A DNA stretch of 64,000 nt from G963667675 sp965249215 (GCA_965249215.1 CBDFLN010000001.1:1138567-1202566), one strand, 5' to 3'; positions 18,087-28,484 are shown, counted from the stretch's first letter. Numbers and translations: made by a program. The notes: generated from the letters alone by a model not told the origin.

Positions 18087-19109
18087 ATGTGGCAGGTATA
18101 CGGGCAGGACCACGTTCTACGCCAACTGGAAGCCGGCTTAAGGCAAGGGCGCCAAGCCCACGCCTACCTGCTGTCCGGCCCTCCCCACGTGGGTAAGATG
18201 ACCCTGGCCCTCAACTTTGCCCAGAGCGTCAATTGCCTGAATGGCCCCGGCGCGCCCTGCGGCGAATGTGTCCAGTGCACCCGAATCTCCATGGGCCAAC
18301 ATGCCGACGTGCAAGTTGTTGGTCTAACCCGGGGAGAGCCGGGAAGCCCCACCCGGACTGTCATCGGCATCGCCGACGTCAAAGAGGTCTTGCGCCGGGT
18401 CCATCTGAAACCCTTCGAAGGGGCCACCAACGTCATTATTTTCGACTCAGCGGAACTGATGAGCGAAGAGGCGGCCAATGCCATCCTCAAGACTTTGGAG
18501 GAGCCGCCCCCGCAGGTCTTGATTCTGCTCTTGACCGCCGACGAAGAGGCCATATTGCCGACAATACGTTCTCGGTGCCGCCGGTTGTCCCTGCTGCCCC
18601 TGGCCAAGGACCAATTGACCGACGTTCTGACAACCAAACACCAGGCGACCCCCGAAGAAGCCGAATTGGTATCCCGGCTGTCCAGAGGGTGCCTGGGCTG
18701 GGCGGTTGGCGTCCTGGACCCAGGCAGCGCCGGCCTGGAGGAACGGGACGATAGGCTGGACAAGCTGATGGAGACGTGCCGGTCCGGCCTCGACGGCCGC
18801 TTCAACTACGCCGGCGAACTGGCCGGCTTGTTCTACAAAGACCGGGAACTTGTCCGCCAGTGGCTTTACCTTTGGCTTCGCTGGTGGCGAGACTTGCTGT
18901 TGATTAAAGAGGGTGGCGAGGCCTATATCCACAACACCGACCGAGAGACCGAACTGCGCCTTCAGGCCGCCCAGCTGGACACCGCCGAAATCCTGGCCTT
19001 CGTCAGGAAGTTGCTGGAGACATTGGAGTCCCTGGACCGCAATGCCAGCGCCAGGCTCGCCTTGGAGGTGCTAATGTTGGACCTGCCGGCGGCCGCCGCC
19101 TCGGCCTAG
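18087..19109 (+). CDS. holB: DNA polymerase III subunit delta'
   Basis: This is the delta' subunit of the clamp loader, which opens and loads the sliding clamp with gamma/tau and delta. The 340-residue protein has a modified P-loop GPPHVGKMT (31-39), a zinc module C50, C58, C61, C64, a degenerate Walker B region (VIIFDSAELMSEEAANAILKTLEEPP) and the SRC sensor motif near 162-164. The C-terminal third is the helical collar domain. HolA, its partner, is encoded at 38826-39848. It follows the antitoxin-like pair by 23 bp and may be co-transcribed. Confidence 0.9.
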   Translation: MWQVYGQDHVLRQLEAGLRQGRQAHAYLLSGPPHVGKMTLALNFAQSVNCLNGPGAPCGECVQCTRISMGQHADVQVVGLTRGEPGSPTRTVIGIADVKEVLRRVHLKPFEGATNVIIFDSAELMSEEAANAILKTLEEPPPQVLILLLTADEEAILPTIRSRCRRLSLLPLAKDQLTDVLTTKHQATPEEAELVSRLSRGCLGWAVGVLDPGSAGLEERDDRLDKLMETCRSGLDGRFNYAGELAGLFYKDRELVRQWLYLWLRWWRDLLLIKEGGEAYIHNTDRETELRLQAAQLDTAEILAFVRKLLETLESLDRNASARLALEVLMLDLPAAAASA

Positions 19110-19196
19110 CCTACTGGACGCACAGAGTAGCTGCCCTGCGTGCCCGTCAAACGTTCCAAGAGAAGAGAAGGGGCGCAGCGGGCTGGGCTTGGCGGC

Positions 19197-19805
19197 TTAC
19201 TGTCGCACTGTCCAGGGAATATAGGGCTGCCACTCCTCCAAAATCGAACGGTTCTGCAGGATCTGGTAGGGGTTGGGGGCCGGGGGCCGGGGCTCCTTGC
19301 CCAACCTCATGTTGGCTTCCACTGGAGTGCGGCCCGCCTTCCGCAGATTGCATTTGGCGCAGGCGGCCACCACGTTGGTCCAGGAATGTGTGCCGTTTTG
19401 CCTCCTTGGAATCACGTGGTCTAAAGTCAAGTCCGGCGCCTTGTTGTTGCAGTATTGGCAGGTATACCGGTCTCGCAGGAACACCTCTTTCTTGGAAAGC
19501 TTGCGGGGTAAGAAGGGCCGTTTCACCAGGTAAGCCAGCCGGATTATGGAGGGAGCGTCGATTACTGCGCTTGGCGTGCGAAGCTGGTCCCGGTGATTCT
19601 CCAGGTGCTCGGCTTTGCCCTTCACCAGAAGGACAATGGCGCGGCGCACTGTGCAAATGTTGATGGGCACGTAGTCAAGGTTGAGGACCAGCACCGGCGC
19701 CTGGGTGGTCCCCGCCGGCGAGGCCGCAGCGCCGTCTCCATCCACGGGAGCGGTCGGCTCTCGCGACTTGGGTGGGCCTACTTTGACGCGGCCGACGGCT
19801 GGCAC
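19197..19805 (-). CDS. HNH endonuclease
   Basis: The 202-residue protein carries an HNH nuclease: first zinc pair C116/C119 (CQYC), catalytic core D129-H130 (LTLDHVIPRR), N144 and second zinc pair C149/C152 (CAKC). The N-terminal part (VLVLNLDYVPINICTVRRAI) is the standard domain seen before the HNH in this broadly conserved chromosomal family. It is convergent with holB. Biological role is unknown; such genes are common single-copy genes in Chloroflexota, Actinobacteria and Cyanobacteria and are usually not mobile. Confidence 0.85.
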   Translation of the reverse strand: MPAVGRVKVGPPKSREPTAPVDGDGAAASPAGTTQAPVLVLNLDYVPINICTVRRAIVLLVKGKAEHLENHRDQLRTPSAVIDAPSIIRLAYLVKRPFLPRKLSKKEVFLRDRYTCQYCNNKAPDLTLDHVIPRRQNGTHSWTNVVAACAKCNLRKAGRTPVEANMRLGKEPRPPAPNPYQILQNRSILEEWQPYIPWTVRQ

Positions 19806-19890
19806 CGATTCCTCATTACGTCACGTAGCTGCGGTTACGCCAAAGGCGCATCCCGTATATCGGCGGATATTATACCAGTCGCCCCGGGAT

Positions 19891-20841
19891 TCAGTCCGGG
19901 TCCGGCTCATCCGGGGCGTTCCTTAGAATGTCTTCCAGGGCTCTATCCAGGGCGGGGTCCAATTCGGCTAATTCCTCGAATGATTCGTAATTGTAGTCGG
20001 ACCTGACCCGGTCGATGATTTCTTTGGCGCCGGGGTTCGAGGCCGCAAGTTTGTCCAAGGCCTGCTGTAGCTCACTGGATTCCCGGTCCCCCAGGGTAAT
20101 CAGTTCGCTCAGGTCGATGTCCAGCTTGAACATGGCCTTGATCCTCCGCAGGATGTCGTAGTAGGACCGATGGTCCTTGCTGATGCCCAGCGGATCGCTG
20201 TTGCGGGTCAGGAGCGGGTACAGCGGCGCCATCGCGCCCAGCCGGAAGATGTCGATCTCCGGGCAATGATAGTGGGCCATGGTGACCAGCGCCATGCCGA
20301 TGGTCGGGCCGGTCCTGGACTGGCTGCCGTAGTTGGAAAACCTTAGACCGAACTTCTCCAGCCTTTCTCTCATGCGGGGGTGGCTGTAAATGCAACTGAC
20401 GCTGCGCTCCATGTCGGGAGGCGCCGCTCCGTTATAGCCCTCCACCGCCACTGTTTCCGCAACTCCCAGTTCCTTGGCCCCTTGGAAGAAGGCGTCGCCG
20501 TAGATGTCTATGCGTGACCAGGGTTCCTCTCCCAAGAAAACGATCAGGCCGTTGCCCGCATCGTAAAAGTAGTTCTCCCGGCGCATCCGGCCTGCGGGCA
20601 GGCCATCTTGGTATTCCACCTTAGGACGGTATACGTCGTGGGTCCCGGGCATCTGGAACGGGTAGCACATCTTCAAGACTTCCGGGCCTAACTCCCCGAT
20701 GCGCTTGGCGCCGGTCTGATCGATCAAGTACCGGGGCAACCCGCTGGAAACCTCGCCGCCGTCCGACCACTGCCGTCGCCATCCGGCGATCATGTACTGG
20801 GCCTCGGGCTTCTCTTGGAAAGTGACTAGCCGGTCACTCAT
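19891..20841 (-). CDS. PAC2 family protein
   Basis: The 316-residue protein belongs to the proteasome-assembly-chaperone-like PAC2 family: LIVFLGEEPWSRIDIYGDAF, then LGVAETVAVEGYNGAAPPD, and a second half with TIGMALVTMAHYHCPEIDIF. Bacterial PAC2 proteins are of unknown function and occur also in lineages without a proteasome. The acidic C-terminus (residues 280-316) is a charged helix or tail. The gene is divergent from serA, with an intergenic palindrome between them. Confidence 0.75.
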   Translation of the reverse strand: MSDRLVTFQEKPEAQYMIAGWRRQWSDGGEVSSGLPRYLIDQTGAKRIGELGPEVLKMCYPFQMPGTHDVYRPKVEYQDGLPAGRMRRENYFYDAGNGLIVFLGEEPWSRIDIYGDAFFQGAKELGVAETVAVEGYNGAAPPDMERSVSCIYSHPRMRERLEKFGLRFSNYGSQSRTGPTIGMALVTMAHYHCPEIDIFRLGAMAPLYPLLTRNSDPLGISKDHRSYYDILRRIKAMFKLDIDLSELITLGDRESSELQQALDKLAASNPGAKEIIDRVRSDYNYESFEELAELDPALDRALEDILRNAPDEPDPD

Positions 20842-20982
20842 CTGGCATTACTCCGTTGCTTGTGAAACCTGCTCGGTCCGGTTGTAATGACTCCAGCAGG
20901 CGCTGGAGCAGCAGGATCTCAGGCCCTATTTTGACAGACGGTGCGGCCTCTGGCAAACGGCCCTCCGGTGGCTGTCGGCCCT

Positions 20983-21010
20983 GGGCCGGGCCCGGCGCCG
21001 GGCCCGGCCC
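20983..21010. repeat. 28-bp perfect GC palindrome upstream of serA
   Basis: Bases 20983-21010 are a perfect palindrome made only of G and C (half site GGGCCGGGCCCGGC). It lies in the 228-bp divergent region between the PAC2 gene and serA, about 15 bp before the likely -10 element of serA. It may be a regulator site or a cruciform/terminator structure. Confidence 0.75.
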
Positions 21011-21025
21011 GCTGGACTCCCCTTG

Positions 21026-21034
21026 TGGTATAGT
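21026..21034 (+). promoter_or_regulatory. Extended -10 promoter of serA
   Basis: TGGTATAGT at 21026-21034 matches an extended -10 (TGnTATAAT) and lies 35 bp before the serA ATG. No good -35 is present, since that place is taken by the GC palindrome at 20983-21010. Confidence 0.45.
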
Positions 21035-21069
21035 CAGATGGAAATCGTAAACCTGTAGGATCGGAGAAT

Positions 21070-22647
21070 ATGGTCAGAATATTGGTGGCGGACCGTATCG
21101 CCAAGGAGGGCCTGGAGTTGCTCAAACCCCAGGCGGAGGTGGACGTCAAGGTAGGCCTTAAACCTCAGGAATTGCTGGGTGTAGTGGGCGACTACGAAGC
21201 TTTGGTCGTTCGCAGCGAGACCAAGGTCACGGAGGAAGTAATCAAGGCTGGCCGGCGCCTGCAAGTCGTTGCCCGGGCCGGCATCGGCGTCGACAATATA
21301 GACGTGGACGCCGCCACAGCCGCAGGAATTGCGGTGGTCAACGCTCCAACTGGCAACACGGTCGCCGCCGCCGAGCATACCTTTGGCCTGATTCTGGCCC
21401 TGTCCAGAAATATTGCTCACGCCCACCAGTCTTTGAGGGACAAGGAGTGGCGCCGCGGCGACTTCGTGGGCATCGAAGTCCAGAACAAGACCTTGGGCAT
21501 AATCGGCCTGGGCAGAGTCGGTTCGGAAGTCGCAAGAAGGGCCCAGAGCTTCGGCATGCGCCTGACCGCCTTCGACCCTTTCGTGGCGCCTGACTACGCC
21601 CGCAGAATGAGCGTAACCCTGGTTACGCTTGACGAACTCCTGGCCGGGTCCGACTTTATAACCCTCCATACTCCCCTAACCGACAACAACCGCAACCTGA
21701 TAGGGGCCAAGGAACTATCACGGATGAAGCCGGGCGCCCGGCTGATAAACGTGGCTCGGGGCGAACTAATCGACGAAGAGGCGCTGATGGAGGCCTTGCA
21801 GTCGGATCGGCTGGCTGGTGTTGCCTTGGACGTATTCGCCAACGAACCGCCAGGATGCAGCCCGTTGTTGGGCCACCCCAAAGTCGTGGCCACGCCGCAC
21901 CTGGGCGCTTCCACCCGGGAAGCCCAGAGGGAAGTAGCCATTGAGGCCGCCGAACAAGTGCTGGCCGTGTTGAACGGAGAGCCGGCCCGCAACACCGTCA
22001 ACGCCCCCTTTATGCCTCCCGAGGTGCACGCCGTATTGGCGCCTTACGTCAAGGTCGCCACCGCATTGGGAAGGCTCTTGAACTCTTTGGCCGAGGGCCA
22101 GTTCATGGGCGTGACCATCCGGTACGAGGGCGAAATCACCCGGCACGACACGTCCGCTCTCAAGGCCGCGGTGCTGGCGGGACTGTTGGGCCCAGTAACC
22201 AGCGGGCAAGTGAACCTCATCAACGCCCCGCGGTTGGCCCAGGAGCGGGGGCTCGAAGTGACCGAGCAACAAGGTGCAGCGGCACAGGAATACACCAACC
22301 TGGTGAGCGCCACCGTCGATACCAGCGAAGGCCCCCTCACCCTGGCCGGGACTTCCATGCGCAGCGAGGTCCACATTGTCAAGATAAACGACTACTGGCT
22401 GGATATTGTGCCGTCGGTGCCTTATCTGCTGTGCGTCGAAAACCTGGACCAGCCCGGCACCGTTGGAGCGGTGGGCACCATCGCCGGACGCCACAATATC
22501 AACATTTCCTTCATGGAAGTGGGGCGTCTCAGCCTTAGGGGCCAGGCGATGATGGTGCTGGGGCTGGACGATCCGGTGCCTTCCCACGTAATGGAGGAAA
22601 TCCGGGCCTTGCCCCAGATCAACAGGGCCCGCTTGGTGCCGTTCTAG
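21070..22647 (+). CDS. serA: D-3-phosphoglycerate dehydrogenase
   Basis: This enzyme oxidises 3-phosphoglycerate to phosphohydroxypyruvate with NAD, the first step of serine synthesis. The 525-residue protein is the long type: catalytic/NAD domain (GIIGLGRVGSEVA Rossmann at about 143; Arg in INVARGE, Glu in FANEPPG and His in ATPHLGAST as the catalytic set), an intervening domain (about 320-450) and a C-terminal ACT domain (LLCVENLDQPGTVGAVG) that usually mediates serine feedback. SerC and SerB are not in the window. The ATG follows a weak GGATCGGAG ribosome-binding region. Confidence 0.95.
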   Translation: MVRILVADRIAKEGLELLKPQAEVDVKVGLKPQELLGVVGDYEALVVRSETKVTEEVIKAGRRLQVVARAGIGVDNIDVDAATAAGIAVVNAPTGNTVAAAEHTFGLILALSRNIAHAHQSLRDKEWRRGDFVGIEVQNKTLGIIGLGRVGSEVARRAQSFGMRLTAFDPFVAPDYARRMSVTLVTLDELLAGSDFITLHTPLTDNNRNLIGAKELSRMKPGARLINVARGELIDEEALMEALQSDRLAGVALDVFANEPPGCSPLLGHPKVVATPHLGASTREAQREVAIEAAEQVLAVLNGEPARNTVNAPFMPPEVHAVLAPYVKVATALGRLLNSLAEGQFMGVTIRYEGEITRHDTSALKAAVLAGLLGPVTSGQVNLINAPRLAQERGLEVTEQQGAAAQEYTNLVSATVDTSEGPLTLAGTSMRSEVHIVKINDYWLDIVPSVPYLLCVENLDQPGTVGAVGTIAGRHNINISFMEVGRLSLRGQAMMVLGLDDPVPSHVMEEIRALPQINRARLVPF

Positions 22648-22841
22648 GGTGGGGCTGCGTTGCCCCATCTGGGATTGACCGGGGGCTCAAGACAAGTATA
22701 TCGGCTGGCCGGCGCTGTATGGCCTCACCAACTTGTTGCCGGCCGGTTCAGCAAGTTTACATAACAGTAGTTTCATCCCGTATAGCCTAGGCTTGCCGCT
22801 TCAATGGGTATGTACTACTATTGCAGCCATCATGGGGGTGA

Positions 22842-22930
22842 AACCACCGTGCGTGGGTCCCGTGTTCGCTACTGCTGTTACGGCAACCAATCGTGCCATG
22901 CGGCGGTGAAGGTCACCGGGCACGGTGGTT
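22842..22930 (+). ncRNA. Possible structured 5' leader RNA
   Basis: AACCACCGTGC at 22842-22852 pairs exactly with GCACGGTGGTT at 22920-22930, closing a 67-nt interior that contains a hairpin CGGTGA/TCACCG (22904-22918). The right arm ends directly before the Shine-Dalgarno AAAGGAGG of the next gene, so folding could influence its translation. I cannot match it to a known riboswitch class. The bases after serA (22648-22841) also hold an imperfect GGCCGGC/GCCGGCC stem at about 22707-22744, possibly the serA terminator. Confidence 0.4.
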
Positions 22931-22946
22931 CCAAAGGAGGCTCCGG

Positions 22947-23405
22947 ATGTTAATCAACGTCGAGCCGGCGGACTTTTTCATGTACCGGGTCAAACTGATG
23001 TACTACCTTGACAACCCCGACCCGGAAGACCGGCAGGTACGGGACTACCTGGAACAATACGACTTGAGACCCAGGGCTCAGGAAACTGGCGAGGTCGAAG
23101 GGACCCGGCGGGAGGTAATGGTGTTCGGCGGCTGTTATCTCGGTAAACACCTCAACGAAATTGGCCAGATTCAGCGTCGCGCCGTTGAGGTGGAGCTCCT
23201 CACCGCAGAGGTCGAACGCCACCTTGACTCTTCGAACGATGCTATTCCACAGGCGGGGGACGAACAAAAGCAGCAGGCTATCGCAGTGCTGGTCCAAACC
23301 TTTAACCAGGAGAGTTCCTTCCGGACCAACGAGAAGGGGGAGTTGGAAGCCAGTCTGGATAGAGAGTCCGTGGTGGAGGCGGCCCGCCGGCTTGACTCCG
23401 CTTAA
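22947..23405 (+). CDS. Conserved hypothetical protein
   Basis: The 152-residue protein starts MLINVEPADFFMYRVKLMYY after the strong ribosome-binding site AAAGGAGG; an in-frame start 54 bp upstream lies inside the structured leader and is less likely. It is acidic and mostly helical, with no membrane segment or Cys cluster. I do not recognise a family. It is next to tRNA-Gly, which is on the other strand. Confidence 0.6.
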   Translation: MLINVEPADFFMYRVKLMYYLDNPDPEDRQVRDYLEQYDLRPRAQETGEVEGTRREVMVFGGCYLGKHLNEIGQIQRRAVEVELLTAEVERHLDSSNDAIPQAGDEQKQQAIAVLVQTFNQESSFRTNEKGELEASLDRESVVEAARRLDSA

Positions 23406-23457
23406 GTTCCCGCCCTGCCTGCTTGGACCTGCTTGGTTAAGAACGGGGGCTGAACGA

Positions 23458-23531
23458 TGGAGCGGGCGATGGGAATTGAACCCACGTAACTAGCTTGGAA
23501 GGCTAGGGCTCTACCACTGAGCTACGCCCGC
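23458..23531 (-). tRNA. tRNA-Gly (anticodon TCC)
   Basis: Read on the minus strand, the cloverleaf has acceptor GCGGGCG/CGCCCGC, D-stem GCTC...GAGC, anticodon stem CTAGC/GCTAG with loop CTTCCAA (anticodon TCC) and T-arm TGGGTTCAATTCCCA. The 3' CCA is encoded (23458-23460). It is 74 nt including CCA and without an intron. Confidence 0.95.
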
Positions 23532-23649
23532 ACGCCGGCTGCAATGCCCGCCCAATTATAAACCGTGCCGAGGCCCCGTGCTAGGAGTGCCCAACCCCGT
23601 CCACGGGAGCGATTTCTCTGAATCGAATACTTCTTGAGGAGGCTATGTA

Positions 23650-24297
23650 GTGGACCGGGAGGGCCTGCCAGACGATTCTCCAGGGAGCCTGCTTTTCCCC
23701 GAGTACGCTACCCTTTACGACCTGATTGCTTCTGAGGTCGACCGGCTCACCGAGGAGCAATTGGACTTCGAGTCGCAACAATGGGACTGGAGCAAGTGGA
23801 GCATACGCCGCCAGCTTTGCCACATGGCATCCGTCCCCGTTGGGTGGCTCACGGTCAACTGGGCAGATACCCTGTTTCCCGACGGGAGAGTCCGAGCACA
23901 GGACTTCAAGACCCGCACAGAGTCCAGCCTGCCGACGCCGGTAATCATGCAGGAACTCAGGGACGCGATCGACCTGGTGCGAGGTGTGCTGGCGGAGCGG
24001 TCCGTCGGTTTCCTGCGGGACCGGGTCTATACTCTGCGTTGGGCCCCCGATTGGAACTACTCGATGGACTGGGAGCTGATGTTGAAGGCCCACTCCTCCG
24101 GGCTGACGCCCACCAGTGACCCGGCGGTGTCGATTATGACCCTGGAGGCCACCATCAGGCACCTGTATTTCGAGGAGATAACCCACCTGTACAACATCCA
24201 AAGGCTCAAGCGGGCCCAGGGTCTGCCGTCTGTGGTCGACCTTCCCAGGGTGGGGTACTGGGCCGTGGAGGGCTGGGACGTCAGCGAACCTGCATGA
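23650..24297 (+). CDS. DinB-like four-helix-bundle protein
   Basis: The 215-residue protein fits the DinB/YfiT-like superfamily: an N-terminal helix, WSIRRQLCHMASV with a likely metal His58, and a late YFEEITHLYNIQRLK helix with a second His. These proteins bind a divalent metal by three His and often act as thiol-dependent transferases; the actual substrate is unknown. Start is GTG at 23650 after TTGAGGAGGC. It stands alone before the methylmalonyl-CoA module. Confidence 0.65.
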   Translation: MDREGLPDDSPGSLLFPEYATLYDLIASEVDRLTEEQLDFESQQWDWSKWSIRRQLCHMASVPVGWLTVNWADTLFPDGRVRAQDFKTRTESSLPTPVIMQELRDAIDLVRGVLAERSVGFLRDRVYTLRWAPDWNYSMDWELMLKAHSSGLTPTSDPAVSIMTLEATIRHLYFEEITHLYNIQRLKRAQGLPSVVDLPRVGYWAVEGWDVSEPA

Positions 24298-24441
24298 CGT
24301 CTGGCGGCGAATGGGCTAAGCTGTCGGCAGACGCGGACCGGTTGCAACGCCCGTACGCCTGTTTTGGCACATAGCCTCTCCCAAGCCATCGGATGTTCAA
24401 GCCCGGTCGACTAATGAACGATGGGAGTCCCGGAGGATTCT

Positions 24442-26103
24442 ATGCCCAGCAAGGATAGAAAGCAGTGGCTGGACGATACCCTCGACCCGTCGGTAAAGAA
24501 ATTCGGCCAGCGGCGGACCGAGTTCCATACCGACAGCGGAATACCCATTGAACCCCTGTACGGCCCGGACAACCTGACGGCTTCTGACCAAGACTATATT
24601 CAGGACCTGGGCTATCCGGGGGAATTCCCATTCACCCGGGGAGTGCAGCCCAACACATATCGGGGCCGCATGTGGACCATGCGCCAGTATTCTGGGTATG
24701 CCACCGCCGCGGACACCAACCGCCGCTATCGCTATTTGCTGGAGCAGGGACAGACCGGCCTTTCGGTGGCTTTCGACCTGCCTACCCAGATAGGCTACGA
24801 CTCCGACGATCCCGCCGCCTTGGGCGAAGTCGGCAAGGTGGGCGTCCCCATCTGCACCCTGGACGACATGGAATTGCTCTTCGATGGCATCCCATTGGAC
24901 AAGGTCAGCACCTCTATGACCATCAACTCCACGGCTTCCATTCTGCTGTGCCTCTACATCGCGGCGGCAAAGCGGCAGGGCGTAACCCAGGAACAACTGG
25001 CCGGCACCGTTCAGAACGACATCCTCAAGGAATACATCGCCCGCGGCACCTACGCTTATCCCCCGCGGCCTTCCATGCGGCTGGTCGTTGACCTGCTCAA
25101 GTATTGCGCCGACTTCCTACCCCGGTGGAACACCATCAGCGTTAGCGGATACCACATGCGGGAAGCCGGCGCCACGGCGGTTCAGGAACTGGCATTTACC
25201 CTCGCCAACGGCATTGCCTATGTCCAGGCAGCCGTCGACGCCGGCCTGGCGGTCGACCGCTTCGCCCCAAGGCTTTCTTTCTTCTTCGTCGCCCAGAACA
25301 ACTTGTTCGAAGAGGTGGCCAAGTTCCGGGCTGCACGCCGCATGTGGGCCCGTATAATGAAAGACCGGTTCTGCGCCGCCGACCCGCGCTCCATGATGCT
25401 CCGTTTCCACACCCAGACCGCGGGGGTCAGCCTGACCGCTCAACAGCCCGACAACAATGTCATTCGCAGCGCCATGCAGGCCCTGGCTGCACTTCTGGGG
25501 GGCTCCCAATCTCTCCACGTGAATTCCCGGGACGAGGCCCTGGCGCTGCCCTCTGAGGAGGCGGTCCAACTTTCCCTGCGCACCCAGCAGATACTGGCCC
25601 ATGAAAGCGGGGTCGCCGACGTGGTGGACCCATTGGGCGGCTCCTATTATGTTGAGACGCTCACGGATCAACTCGAAAAAGAGGCCAATCGGTACATCGA
25701 CCGCATAGATGAACTTGGGGGCGCGGTACCCGCCATCGAACAGGGCTTCCAGACCCGGGAAATCGGCGAGGCCGCCTACAAGCACCAGCAGGAGGTCGAG
25801 GCCGGCGACCGGGTCATAGTTGGCGTAAACCGGTTCGTTGCCGAAGAGCCGCCTATAGAAGGATTGCTGCGGGTGGACCGGCAGGCGGCTCTCAGCCAGG
25901 CCGAAAGGCTCCGGCGAGTCCGCCAAGAACGGGATGAGGGCCAGGTGATAGCAGCCCTGGCCCGGCTGGAGACCGTTGCCGGGAGTTCCGACAATACGGT
26001 GCCGGCTATTCTCGAGTGCGTGGAAAGCTACTGCACCTTGGGTGAGATTTGCCAGGTCTTGCGGAATGTCTTCGGGCAGCAGGAGCAGATCATTGCCTTC
26101 TAA
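24442..26103 (+). CDS. Methylmalonyl-CoA mutase, large (catalytic) subunit
   Basis: This subunit has the TIM barrel that interconverts methylmalonyl-CoA and succinyl-CoA with adenosylcobalamin. The 553-residue protein has PFTRGVQPNTYRGRMWTM (66-83, substrate contacts), VAFDLPTQIGYDSD, TVQNDILKEY and ISVSGYHMREAGATA (about 235, with the active-site His). It lacks the C-terminal cobalamin-binding domain, which is a separate gene at 27940. The ATG at 24442 follows CGGAGGATTC. The GTPase chaperone MeaB is not in the window. An isobutyryl-CoA or 2-hydroxyisobutyryl-CoA mutase remains possible, but the nearby epimerase favours methylmalonyl-CoA. Confidence 0.9.
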   Translation: MPSKDRKQWLDDTLDPSVKKFGQRRTEFHTDSGIPIEPLYGPDNLTASDQDYIQDLGYPGEFPFTRGVQPNTYRGRMWTMRQYSGYATAADTNRRYRYLLEQGQTGLSVAFDLPTQIGYDSDDPAALGEVGKVGVPICTLDDMELLFDGIPLDKVSTSMTINSTASILLCLYIAAAKRQGVTQEQLAGTVQNDILKEYIARGTYAYPPRPSMRLVVDLLKYCADFLPRWNTISVSGYHMREAGATAVQELAFTLANGIAYVQAAVDAGLAVDRFAPRLSFFFVAQNNLFEEVAKFRAARRMWARIMKDRFCAADPRSMMLRFHTQTAGVSLTAQQPDNNVIRSAMQALAALLGGSQSLHVNSRDEALALPSEEAVQLSLRTQQILAHESGVADVVDPLGGSYYVETLTDQLEKEANRYIDRIDELGGAVPAIEQGFQTREIGEAAYKHQQEVEAGDRVIVGVNRFVAEEPPIEGLLRVDRQAALSQAERLRRVRQERDEGQVIAALARLETVAGSSDNTVPAILECVESYCTLGEICQVLRNVFGQQEQIIAF

Positions 26104-26241
26104 TCATTGCCGCCCCGCCAGATTGGGAAGTCCCGGAAAAAAGCGGGCAGGCGCGCCCCTTGAAGCCGGCCGCCGAAGGTCCCAGGGATCCCCGGGCGGG
26201 ACGCGTTGCCCGGTTGGTGAAACGCATGGGAGGCTTGCATC

Positions 26242-27396
<1,155 letters not shown>

Positions 27397-27518
27397 CCCT
27401 TGAGCCCCTGAGTTGCCCTGCGTGTTGTCCCAAATCCTCCTCCCGGCAGGGGATGCTTGGAGGGAACGAATGATTGGTGAATGCCCGCAATTTGAGAGAC
27501 GCAACTGTGGATGAGAGA

Positions 27519-27947
27519 ATGAGCAACATGGCAGTCTGTAGTGTGGCATATATTGACCACGTGGCTTTGGCGGTCAAGGATATCCAGGCCGCCCTGACGC
27601 TGTTCCAAGACCTTTTCGGCGTTCCCCAGGTCGAGACCACCGACCTGCCGGACCAGGGGGCGCGCGCAACCTTGGTGCCGATTGGACAGACCCGGCTGGA
27701 GCTGCTGGAGCCGTTGTCCTCCGACACGCCGGTAGGCCGGTTCATAGAAAGCCGCGGCGAAGGATTGCACCATCTGGCTTTCAACGTGTCTGACCTGGCG
27801 GGAAAGCTCAAGTCCCTGGAACTTGCCGGAGTCCGGCTGGTGGACCATGAACCCAGGGATGGGTTGTCCGGAAAGATCGCCTTCATACACCCCCGGTCGG
27901 TGTTTGGGGTCCTCACCGAGTTGGTCGAGAATGAATCCCATGGATAG
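27519..27947 (+). CDS. Methylmalonyl-CoA epimerase
   Basis: This small glyoxalase-fold enzyme interconverts the (R) and (S) isomers of methylmalonyl-CoA. Metal ligands are visible in IDHVALAVKD (His14), GEGLHHLAFNV (His about 84) and the terminal LTELVE Glu. The length of 142 residues fits the family. The start may be ATG at 27519 or 27528. The last 8 bases overlap the start of the small mutase subunit, so both are translationally coupled. Confidence 0.88.
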   Translation: MSNMAVCSVAYIDHVALAVKDIQAALTLFQDLFGVPQVETTDLPDQGARATLVPIGQTRLELLEPLSSDTPVGRFIESRGEGLHHLAFNVSDLAGKLKSLELAGVRLVDHEPRDGLSGKIAFIHPRSVFGVLTELVENESHG

Positions 27948-28353
27948 TAGTCCACCGGTCCGCGTTCTGGTGGCCAAGCCCGGTCTGGACGGGCACGACC
28001 GGGGGGCGAAAGTTATTGCGCGAGCCCTTCGGGATGCAGGGATGGAAGTCATCTACACGGGTATCCGCCAGACGCCTGAAATGATCGTCCAGGCCGCCGT
28101 GCAGGAAGACGTGGACGTGGTGGGCCTTAGCATTCTCTCGGGAGCCCACATGGAAATACTGCCGGAGATCATCCGTCTTCTCAGGGAGCAGGAGGTGGGC
28201 GATGTGGTTACGGTGGTTGGGGGTATAATACCCGAAGCAGACCGGCAGCCGCTGTTGGACTTGGGCATTGCCGCAGTTTTCGGCCCTGGCGCCTCCACCC
28301 ATTCCATAGTTGACTTTATCAGGCAAGCTGCGGCAGACCGCTCCCAACGCTGA
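27940..28353 (+). CDS. Methylmalonyl-CoA mutase, small (cobalamin-binding) subunit
   Basis: The 137-residue Rossmann-like protein binds adenosylcobalamin through D17-x-H19-x-x-G22 (GLDGHDRGAK), whose His replaces the lower cobalamin ligand, followed by VVGLSILSGAHM and VTVVGGIIPEAD. It pairs with the large subunit at 24442-26103. ATG at 27940 overlaps the epimerase stop; an in-frame ATG at 27931 is also possible. Confidence 0.92.
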   Translation: MDSSPPVRVLVAKPGLDGHDRGAKVIARALRDAGMEVIYTGIRQTPEMIVQAAVQEDVDVVGLSILSGAHMEILPEIIRLLREQEVGDVVTVVGGIIPEADRQPLLDLGIAAVFGPGASTHSIVDFIRQAAADRSQR

Positions 28354-28453
28354 CCGAGTCGTCAATGCCAGGCGGGCTGCGGGCAACAATGCGCTGAGTC
28401 CCCATAGGCTCCCATTAAGTCAAAAGTCTGTGCCATCATCGAAGAGTGCCCCC

Positions 28454-28484
28454 TTGACAGCGACGATACAGAGGCTCTTATAAT
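28454..28484 (+). promoter_or_regulatory. Sigma-70-type promoter before the DUF177-rpmF block
   Basis: TTGACA at 28454-28459 and TATAAT at 28479-28484 are perfect consensus boxes with a 19-bp spacer, 40 bp before the ATG of the DUF177 gene. It probably drives DUF177-rpmF and perhaps the fatty-acid genes behind it. Confidence 0.75.
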
